Assembly (NCBI GenBank): GCA_964627935.1
Contig: CAZVLB010000007.1
Coordinates: 1-64,000, forward strand
Source: JAABVY01 sp964627935
Lineage (GTDB): Bacteria; Zixibacteria; MSB-5A5; JAABVY01
Length of the DNA: 64,000 nt
Reading direction: 5' to 3'
How positions within the stretch are numbered: position 1 is the stretch's first letter; each line of letters starts with the position of its first letter. Below, one piece after another: positions 10,389-17,660 of the stretch. The notes under the pieces were generated by a model. That model was not told the DNA's origin, did no database searches, and saw only the letters and a list, made by a program, of their open reading frames with translations. The position numbers and the translations under genes were made by a program.

Positions 10389-13300
10389 CTATTTCATTAG
10401 TATCATCTTTTTTGCTTGTGCGAATTCACCAGCTGTTATGCTATACAAGTAAAGTCCGGATGATACCTGGTTTCCTTGTGTGCCTCTGCTGTCCCATGTG
10501 ACTGTGTACGTGCCTGCATCCTGATGCGTATCGACCAGAGTTGCCACCTTTTGACCAATAATGTTATAAACATGTAAGGTTACATGGCACGCTTTCGGAA
10601 TCGTGTAACTGATGTTGGTTTCAGGATTAAATGGATTAGGTGAACAATCACCAAGCTCAAACCCTTCCGGGACCTGGACATCAGTATGCAACTTGTAAGC
10701 TATATTTATTACATCTTCTGGAATCATTCCTGCCGGTATGGTCAATCCCAGGTTGGCTTTGACCAGCATATAGCTGGCATAGATACATCTAAACCATGGA
10801 CTTCCATAGCCTGGGCATCCGTTATTGTTAGGCGGGTCGATTTCATCGTTCACTAACATATCGCAATACGTGATTAGCTGGCTGACTGTCCTGCCATCAT
10901 CTGTGATTTCATGCATTTGGTGAACCTTGCCCGATACCACATTTAGCATTAAGGCCATTAGCTGTGCCTTGGCAAGCCGTTTAAGGAATGGCTGCCATTC
11001 GTCACTTGTATTGCACATGTGCAATAGTTTCTTGAGTACCATGAGGCTGTCATGCTGGCTTGCGGGTTGAGGTACTGAATAGAAATCGACTGGATTGAGT
11101 TCATTCTGGTTGAAGTGTTGGTTGATGAGCTCGGCGAAGCTGGCGAAATCATCGGTGTCATAGTCTTTCCGCTTGTTCTTAAGTGCTTTATGTAACTGGT
11201 GTGCCCAATAACCGCGTGAACGTTGACCTGGAGATATCTCTAGCTGATTAAGCTGAAAGTCAACTTTATGATTTAGGCCAAGTATTTTTACTTCTTTTGA
11301 CTCTGCTTCAGCGCTATATCCAAGAGGTGTGGAGATGGAAACAACATAGTCACCATTGGGAATTTCACCAAAATCATAAAAGCCATTGCTATCTGTATTG
11401 TAGGAGGAGATTATTGTATTATTAGAATTATACAAGTCTATACTCGCTCCCATTATAGGATAGTCTCCACAAAAAGCGAAACCTTGCAAATATCCAGTAG
11501 TTTTTCCTATATCAACATCCTTAGGAGTTAGACAAGAATCATACTCTCCATCTGCATCAGAATCATAAAGACACAATATTTCTTCAGGTTCTGTAGATAG
11601 ATGAATAATGATTGACTCTTCGGTGTTTATAGAGTCCACGTAAGAAAAGTAGTTTAGTGTATCTTGGGAGTCATACCAGAAAAGATCCTGGTGCAATAAT
11701 CCGCTTCCAATACCTGTATGGATAATGTCATAACTACGATTGTTAGGAAATTGAAACAACAATACGGCATTATCAGATGATTGCTGCAATGGATATCCAC
11801 CCATCAATTCTGTGAATTGCACATCTGAAATTTCATCCCAGAAAATACCATTCTCATCCCATCCAAAGCGATTACCATTATCGTCGACAATTAGTGTATG
11901 AACAGGACTTCCTACCATATATTTGAAATATCCACTTGGTGGTTTAATTATAGGATTAAATGCCAAATTTATGATTTCAGAAGCTGATAAATTTAAAATT
12001 GAAATGCTGGGTCCAAAACTGCAAAATTTGGTAACAATTTTTTGGGCATAGCCCTCATCTTTTGTTCTATATTTAAAACTCATCTCATCATCTTCAAATC
12101 TAACAACATCCATTGTTGCAAAGTCGCCACACGACTGGCTTCTGACATCATTGTTGCAGATTGCTATATCAAAATCATTATTACTATTTTCTATTATTCC
12201 AAAGATGGTAACCGCGTGCCAGAAATCCATATCAAGAGATAAGTTATTATCCGATGACATACTAAGAAGAACCAAATTATTTAAACTAAGGTGTTTTCTT
12301 ATAGAATCTAGTTGAATTTCTACATCTTGATAGTCATTCACATCCGCAAAATAGCCGGTAGCAAAATAAAATAATTCTTTTAAGGCAGCCCATGTAAATC
12401 CAGATACGATATCATCAACCGCTATATTGTTGGATTCTACCAAATCATATGTGGAAAAACAATCTTGAGCTTGTTCTGAGCACGGTAAAACGCGATATCC
12501 AGCGTGGTAATCTACCTCAGTAGAAGCAAAACCGCTACAAAAGCCCTCTTTTTTTCCAAACCAAGTCCCAAGTAACTTTAGAAATTTTTTGGGAATATTC
12601 AGGAATTCATCTGATATTTTTTCTATCGGTGTAAAAAACGGTTTTGCATACTGATCGAATGTATCATCATTTGCAAAGGAATGATTGTCAATTCCATAAT
12701 TGAAGTCAGCAAATATAATATGAGCACTATCAATCGACCATTGGTTATTTTTTATTATCTGTAGTTTTACAGTATAGCTTCCGCCATTGGTGTAATAATG
12801 CGGTAATGAATACTTTGGATTAGGGAATTCATCAATTGATCCATCACCATAATCCAATATATATAAATCGCAATCTGGCGAAGATCCATACATGTCAAAA
12901 AGTATCTCATACTTACAAGCTGCATTATATGAGTAATAAGTTCCTACGTATTTAGCATTAATAGTTGCAAGTGGAGCATCTATATCAAGTTCACATAATT
13001 CTTCAATCTCTTCCTCATCTATTGCATAATTATAAAGCCTGACCTCATCAATAATACCTGGAAAGTTTTGGTCATCACGAAGGGCATGTTTTCCAATCAA
13101 TAAATCGGCCGAATTAGTTTGATCAGATGCATCGCAAGAAGTGGTCCCCTCCAACTGCCCATCCACATAAATCCGCATTTCATTGCCTTCTCGAATGGCA
13201 ACCAGGCAAAGGCACTGATTTAACGGAAGTCTGCTATTTGAAAAGACCTTATTATGACCGGGATCCCCCAATTGGAAACCCAGTCTTGGAGCTCCGTCAG

Positions 13301-14333
13301 GTGATCCAATGTTTAATTGGTAGTGCTTTATGCTGGAATAGGAATCATTTTTGAAAACAATCTTGCCATCAGGTGTATAGCTATCAATTATTACAAACGC
13401 TGCTATTGTGAAATCGCCTGCAAAATTAATTGATGGCGAATTTTGTACCCTCAGATAATCAGATGCGGTGCCGAATTGAAGGGCATTGTCCTTGCACCCC
13501 GATGTAATAGTTGTTCCATACCTGATTGCATGATTATCAAATCCCGAGATATCCTGAACAGTATTTCCACTAACATCATCCATGGTTAGATGCATGACCA
13601 TTTCATCTCCAGGTATCTGTCCAAATTCATTGTAAATATCATCAATCTCAGATTCTGATAGCGCATAATTAAACAATTTTGCTTCATCCACTATTCCATT
13701 GAGATGATATGGTGCGCCCCGGAGATACAGGTGACCAATTTTTAGAGGAGAAGATGTGTTTGGATCATAAATATTGGCGATTGTGCCTTCAGCATCAAGT
13801 TCTCCATTGATATATATCTTAAGATTACCATTTGTTTCAGCGATTCCAACTATATGGTACCAAGTATTTGTTTGAAGGGTAGAGTTACTATTTATAAAGT
13901 CCGTATCTGAATTTCCTTCCAAGCTAAACCGGGCCCGATATCCATCAGTATCGGGAACTATTAAAGCTCGAAAGCCTTTGTAACCTCCGGCATTGGCAAT
14001 TAAATACTGATAACTGTCGTGATCATTAAAGTTCACCCAAATGCTGAAGGAAAAGGGCAATTCAAGCTGAAATTCCTGTTTGTTGCCAAAGTCTATACTT
14101 GAATTGGATCCATTAAATTGACGGGCATTGCCGCTTATTCCAGTAACTATAGAAGTATTGCTTGCAATTCCATCAAATCCATTACCTGAAAAATCAGCTG
14201 CAATATTACCAGAGGTCTCATCCATAGGACAATCAAGAATTGGCTCTCCAGCTTGAGCACCTGCCTGTGAAAACATTCCAATAAGGAACAACAGGATTAA
14301 AATGTAAGTAAAGTAGTAGTTTTTGGATTTCAT
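10389..14333 (-). CDS. Secreted LamG/PKD protein with cysteine-peptidase-like core and FlgD-like sorting domain
   Basis: This 1314-residue protein starts at ATG (14331-14333) with GGGAGGATTTT upstream. Residues 1-27 are a signal peptide. Residues about 31-235 and 246-440 are two concanavalin/LamG-like domains (LDCPMDETSGNIAADFSGNG; MHLTMDDVSGNTVQDISGFD; both with YNYA or FNYALSE ends). A PKD-like domain follows (about 455-545, DYGDGS...YTNGGSYTVKL). Residues about 590-770 resemble a papain-like fold, with Cys599 in EGFCSGFAS, His706 in DFWHAVTIFG and Asn728 in AICNND. A Cna-B/carboxypeptidase-regulatory-like domain is next (about 975-1055), then a helical RGYWAHQ...LLA.L domain (about 1063-1210) shared with the lipoprotein at 47560, then a FlgD-like sorting domain ending KKMILMK. 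It is probably a surface glycan-binding protein. The peptidase role is inferred only from the Cys-His-Asn order. Confidence 0.85.
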   Translation of the reverse strand: MKSKNYYFTYILILLFLIGMFSQAGAQAGEPILDCPMDETSGNIAADFSGNGFDGIASNTSIVTGISGNARQFNGSNSSIDFGNKQEFQLELPFSFSIWVNFNDHDSYQYLIANAGGYKGFRALIVPDTDGYRARFSLEGNSDTDFINSNSTLQTNTWYHIVGIAETNGNLKIYINGELDAEGTIANIYDPNTSSPLKIGHLYLRGAPYHLNGIVDEAKLFNYALSESEIDDIYNEFGQIPGDEMVMHLTMDDVSGNTVQDISGFDNHAIRYGTTITSGCKDNALQFGTASDYLRVQNSPSINFAGDFTIAAFVIIDSYTPDGKIVFKNDSYSSIKHYQLNIGSPDGAPRLGFQLGDPGHNKVFSNSRLPLNQCLCLVAIREGNEMRIYVDGQLEGTTSCDASDQTNSADLLIGKHALRDDQNFPGIIDEVRLYNYAIDEEEIEELCELDIDAPLATINAKYVGTYYSYNAACKYEILFDMYGSSPDCDLYILDYGDGSIDEFPNPKYSLPHYYTNGGSYTVKLQIIKNNQWSIDSAHIIFADFNYGIDNHSFANDDTFDQYAKPFFTPIEKISDEFLNIPKKFLKLLGTWFGKKEGFCSGFASTEVDYHAGYRVLPCSEQAQDCFSTYDLVESNNIAVDDIVSGFTWAALKELFYFATGYFADVNDYQDVEIQLDSIRKHLSLNNLVLLSMSSDNNLSLDMDFWHAVTIFGIIENSNNDFDIAICNNDVRSQSCGDFATMDVVRFEDDEMSFKYRTKDEGYAQKIVTKFCSFGPSISILNLSASEIINLAFNPIIKPPSGYFKYMVGSPVHTLIVDDNGNRFGWDENGIFWDEISDVQFTELMGGYPLQQSSDNAVLLFQFPNNRSYDIIHTGIGSGLLHQDLFWYDSQDTLNYFSYVDSINTEESIIIHLSTEPEEILCLYDSDADGEYDSCLTPKDVDIGKTTGYLQGFAFCGDYPIMGASIDLYNSNNTIISSYNTDSNGFYDFGEIPNGDYVVSISTPLGYSAEAESKEVKILGLNHKVDFQLNQLEISPGQRSRGYWAHQLHKALKNKRKDYDTDDFASFAELINQHFNQNELNPVDFYSVPQPASQHDSLMVLKKLLHMCNTSDEWQPFLKRLAKAQLMALMLNVVSGKVHQMHEITDDGRTVSQLITYCDMLVNDEIDPPNNNGCPGYGSPWFRCIYASYMLVKANLGLTIPAGMIPEDVINIAYKLHTDVQVPEGFELGDCSPNPFNPETNISYTIPKACHVTLHVYNIIGQKVATLVDTHQDAGTYTVTWDSRGTQGNQVSSGLYLYSITAGEFAQAKKMILMK

Positions 14334-14421
14334 AAAATCCTCCCATGTTTAATAATATTGTTACTTATGCTTGCTACTTACATTAACCTATCTACAAATT
14401 GGATGCCGGAAATGGCGGCAA

Positions 14422-14445
14422 TTCAACATTGCACAACATGTTGAA
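14422..14445. promoter_or_regulatory. Inverted repeat upstream of the LamG gene
   Basis: TTCAACAT and ATGTTGAA form an 8-bp perfect inverted repeat with an 8-base spacer, about 90 bases upstream of the minus-strand start at 14333. It is suitable in size and position for a dimeric regulator site. No regulator is identified. Confidence 0.3.
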
Positions 14446-14517
14446 ATATAATGTATTATGTTTTTGCAATCCATTAAGGTTGGAAATCAGGTAACCAATT
14501 CAACCAATTATTGGGAG

Positions 14518-14669
14518 GATTACAGTGTCAATTTTGCCACTTGGGAGTTGGGTATTGGCAGTCTAATCGTCATCGCGAAGTGATGACAAATCAATATCGT
14601 GTTCCCGGATCTTGCGGTGGAGATTGGCGCGGTCTATCCCCAAAAAGATCCGCTGTCAGCCAAACATTA
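14518..14669 (-). pseudogene. Duplicated 3' end of the NtrC-type regulator gene
   Basis: About 150 bases here match 16068-16218, the last ~35 codons and downstream flank of the response-regulator gene, with roughly nine mismatches and one extra base in the C/A run at 14637-14645. Translated on the minus strand it still reads GIDRANLHRKIREHDIDLSS LRDD, the end of a Fis-type helix-turn-helix, but nothing upstream of it encodes the rest of a regulator. It is a gene fragment left by a local duplication or a recombination scar, spliced onto another fragment. Confidence 0.8.
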
Positions 14670-14900
14670 ATATCATCTTATTGATTTCAACTAATTCTCC
14701 CGCTGTCAGACGATCACGGTTGGCAAGAGTCTCTGTTGTGCCAGGAGGATAAAACCATCCTGTTTTGTTTTCCCAGCTAATTGTGTAATCTCCAGGCTCA
14801 AGGTTTAACAGGGTATCATCGCCATTCCCGCTGTTACTGTAACCGTTTGGTCCCCTAATAGCCATAGTGCACCAATAGAATCTGGTTCCGGATTAATGAT
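14656..14900 (-). pseudogene. Frameshifted fragment of a surface-protein repeat domain
   Basis: One frame gives INPEPDSIGALWLL; after a +/-1 shift near the GGGG run the next frame continues GPNGYSNSGNGDDTLLNLEP then GDYTISWENKTGWFYPPGTT ETL. From memory, this NP.PDSI.A.W.L.GP.GY..SG.GD.TL..L.PGDYTI.W pattern is a common extracellular repeat that normally follows lipoprotein or FISUMP-type domains. It is only about 80 codons long, frameshifted, has no start of its own and runs into the duplicated regulator fragment. The upstream gene on this strand (14913-15848) ends 13 bases away, so the fragment may once have been its C-terminal extension or a separate protein. Confidence 0.55.
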
Positions 14901-14912
14901 GGCAGCGTTTGG

Positions 14913-15848
14913 CTAATCCTTGATACAGCGAACCGAATAACCACTTCTCATGTGGTTGCCATCGCGAAAAACATCAGCCCTATTGTACATTAGATGTCTG
15001 CATAAAGCCCAATTTCCATGGCTATCTATATCTACCGCCCAAAAATATGCTGTGGCTTGACTTTCTCCAGAGGAAAATGTTCCATCAGCATTTCTTCCGC
15101 CGGCTGGTAGCGCCGTAAAACCACTTTCATTGGTTGCGCCAGTATTTGGTGCATACCAATGGCTTGTGCCAGCCTCTTTTAGTTTTCCGCCTTCATCGGT
15201 CCCACGCCACCCTTCTGCATCTGCATCTTCCTGGCTCATACCAAGATACATTTCCAGTTGCTTCCATTCAGCGTCTGTCGGAACATGCCATCCTTCAGGA
15301 GCGATATTGGCACTTGTATCAACAGCATACCAATTGTAGAGCATGCCATAAGTATCAACATTTGAGGGATTATCAGCATATTCGCAATAGGCTCCAGTGG
15401 AAAGCCCTGACCATGTCCCACCATCAGTTACATATTCAATTGGATCACCATTTCTATAGTGAGTGACTTTGAGATTTTCCATCATCCAGCATTGATCACC
15501 AATTAACACAGTCTGATACACATTGCCATCAATATCGGTCACCGTTGAAGGACAGATCGGACAACAATCAGTAATTGGCTCGGGACCGCCAACGAAAACG
15601 TAATTGATTATATATACTGCATCACTGACATTTATAGATGTATCGTTATTTACATCGCCCACACAGAGAGGAACGGGAGCTGGACCCTCAACAAAAACAT
15701 AATTAATAATATACACTGCATCACTAACATTTACCTCATTATCATTGTTGGCATCGCCACAGATAAAACCATTGGCTGTTGCCACTGGAACCATCGCAAC
15801 AAAAGCCGCAACGGTTATAATGCTGATTAAGATGATTTTTTTTCGCAT
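14913..15848 (-). CDS. Secreted FISUMP-domain protein with N-terminal dockerin repeats
   Basis: This 311-residue protein has ATG 15846-15848 with GGGAGAACGG upstream and TATAAT just before that. Residues 1-26 are a signal peptide. Residues 28-95 hold two dockerin repeats (CGDANNDNEVNVSDAVYIIN; VGDVNNDTSINVSDAVYIIN). Residues about 105-311 match the Fibrobacter succinogenes paralogous ('FISUMP', TIGR02145) domain: DIDGNVYQTVLIGDQCWMME, NLKVTHYRNGDPI, YGMLYNWYAV, GWHVPTDAEWKQLE, GFTALPAGGRN, GYSVRCIKD. The dockerin is at the N-terminus here, whereas elsewhere in the window it is C-terminal. FISUMP domains are formylglycine/C-type-lectin-like in fold; the function is unknown and probably binding. 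Confidence 0.9.
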   Translation of the reverse strand: MRKKIILISIITVAAFVAMVPVATANGFICGDANNDNEVNVSDAVYIINYVFVEGPAPVPLCVGDVNNDTSINVSDAVYIINYVFVGGPEPITDCCPICPSTVTDIDGNVYQTVLIGDQCWMMENLKVTHYRNGDPIEYVTDGGTWSGLSTGAYCEYADNPSNVDTYGMLYNWYAVDTSANIAPEGWHVPTDAEWKQLEMYLGMSQEDADAEGWRGTDEGGKLKEAGTSHWYAPNTGATNESGFTALPAGGRNADGTFSSGESQATAYFWAVDIDSHGNWALCRHLMYNRADVFRDGNHMRSGYSVRCIKD

Positions 15849-16067
15849 CAGGCCGTTCTCCCATTATATAAGTCTAAATATCTCACATCCTGTAATTATT
15901 TTTGTTATCTGATATCTCAATAATAGCTGTCATATCGTATGTTTATTTCAATGCAACATAGATGCCAAAAAGCAGAGGGGAGGTAATTTCTTGTCATTCA
16001 ACAAAGTAGGGCTTGAATGCAATTCCTAAGAATCAGAGATGTGACGTTTTAAGCTAATAATAAAGCA

Positions 16068-16218
16068 GATTAAAGTGTCAATTTTGCCACTTGGGAGTTG
16101 GGTATTGGCAGTCTAATTGTCATCGCGAAGTGATGACAAATCAATATCGTGTTCCCGGATCTTGCGGTGGAGGTTTGCGCGGTCTATTCCCAAAAGATCC
16201 GCTGCATGCCGAACATTA
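16068..16218. repeat. Parent copy of the 150-bp duplication (pairs with 14518-14669)
   Basis: This stretch contains the 3' end and flank of the regulator gene at 16113-17516. The same sequence recurs about 1.55 kb away in the same orientation, so the FISUMP gene and its upstream region lie between two direct repeats. Either copy could have been the source; this one is intact. Confidence 0.8.
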
Positions 16219-17516
16219 TACTTTTTCGCAGACAGCGCCTTCAAAACCAGAGTTCTTTCGTGCTTCTTCAGGCAGGTTGATAGTTTGTATTCGTTATCCT
16301 GTATATATTGATTTGAAAGGTGTGGTTTCAGGTCTTCGGCGATAATCAGGTCAGACATTGTGGTGGCAATTGCAGTTTCCACCACGTTCAAAAGCTCACG
16401 CACATTACCGGGCCAGTGATATTCATACATGAGATCCATCGCCGATTCATGAAATACTCGCGGCGTTATTCCCAGTTTATGTGCGATTCTATCATTAAAT
16501 CTTTTAACCAGGAAGGGTATATCTTCCTTACGCTCCCTCAATGGCGGAACTGTAATATTGAAGACATTGAACCTCTGGTATAAATCCTCACGAAATTGCC
16601 CATCTTCGACACATTTTTCGAGATTCTTGTTGGTCGCACATATCACCCTGGCATTGGTATATCGCATTTTCGGATCACCCAGTTTTTGATATTCACCACA
16701 GTCAATAACTCGCAGGAGTTTTGCTTGTGTTGTAATATCCAGGTCAGCTATTTCATCCAGGAAGATCGTGCCACCATCGGCATACTCAAACAGGCCCATT
16801 CGTTCACGCACATTGGTGAAAACCTCTTTTTCAACACCAAAAAGCTCGGCCTCAATCAAATCCGGAGCTTTATGGTTGCAATTAAGGATCGACAGGTTGC
16901 CTTCGGCTGTCCTGCTGGTGGCATGTATGGCCCTGGCCACAAGTTCTTTGCCGGTACCGGTTTCTCCATAGATCATTACCTTGATATCCGATGTAGATGC
17001 CTGATGAATCTGCTTGAAGACATGCTGCATTGCCATGGAACGACCGATCATACCATAATGCTCTTGAGCATGGGCGGAGAGCCTAGCATTATCGGTGATA
17101 AGCTGGTATTTATCAGTGGCATTTTTAATGGCCCGTCTCAGGTTCAGTATCGACTCACCCTTGGGTATATAATCAAATGGCTGTTCTTCTCTGTCGATTA
17201 CATGTTCCTGATAATCCCCGGGGTAGGCGGTATGAAATATTACAGGTAGTTGCGGGCGAATGAGCCTGATCTGCCTGGAGGCCTCGATACCATCCATGCC
17301 CGGCATTCTGATATCCATAATCACACAGGCGATAAAACGATCTTTTTCGATCTTCTCAATCGCTTTCGGGCCGGAATCGGCCACTTTTACATCATAGTGG
17401 TCAGACAGAATCTCATAAAGAGACCGAAGCGTCAGATCATTGTCATCAACTACGAGAATTGTAGGCTTCCTGGATTTATCCAGACTGGTTGAATCCCGCC
17501 CATTTTCTTTATACAT
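16113..17516 (-). CDS. NtrC-type response regulator with degenerate sigma54 contact loop
   Basis: This 467-residue protein starts at ATG 17514-17516. Residues 19-130 are a receiver domain with the acidic pair Asp24-Asp25, phospho-acceptor Asp68 (VIMDIRMPGMDG), Thr96 and Lys119. Residues about 155-390 are an AAA+ module with Walker A GETGTGKE (184-191), Walker B IFLDEI (251-256), the sensor-like ATNKNLE and the arginine-finger region FREDLYQRFN. The C-terminus (about 425-460) is a Fis-type helix-turn-helix (ADLLGIDRANLHRKI). The GAFTGA loop that touches sigma54 is replaced by EVFTNV (231-236, within FGVEKEVFTNVRERMG), so activation of sigma54 promoters is doubtful. The kinase gene lies 144 bases upstream on the same strand and is the likely partner. 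Confidence 0.92.
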   Translation of the reverse strand: MYKENGRDSTSLDKSRKPTILVVDDNDLTLRSLYEILSDHYDVKVADSGPKAIEKIEKDRFIACVIMDIRMPGMDGIEASRQIRLIRPQLPVIFHTAYPGDYQEHVIDREEQPFDYIPKGESILNLRRAIKNATDKYQLITDNARLSAHAQEHYGMIGRSMAMQHVFKQIHQASTSDIKVMIYGETGTGKELVARAIHATSRTAEGNLSILNCNHKAPDLIEAELFGVEKEVFTNVRERMGLFEYADGGTIFLDEIADLDITTQAKLLRVIDCGEYQKLGDPKMRYTNARVICATNKNLEKCVEDGQFREDLYQRFNVFNITVPPLRERKEDIPFLVKRFNDRIAHKLGITPRVFHESAMDLMYEYHWPGNVRELLNVVETAIATTMSDLIIAEDLKPHLSNQYIQDNEYKLSTCLKKHERTLVLKALSAKKYNVRHAADLLGIDRANLHRKIREHDIDLSSLRDDN

Positions 17517-17660
17517 GTTACCCCATTTTGACTTGACCTAAATTATTGGGCCTAATACTACTATCCCCGTGGATGACAGTAATATGGCTTTTCTAATGCT
17601 TATGTATCCCAATAATCTGAGGTGGATCTGAATAACAATCCTGCTCGGCACTAATATAAT

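Noticed and set aside
16596..17249. 217-residue plus-strand open frame
   Set aside because: It lies opposite the response-regulator AAA+ and receiver regions; those minus-strand motifs are clear, so this is a shadow.
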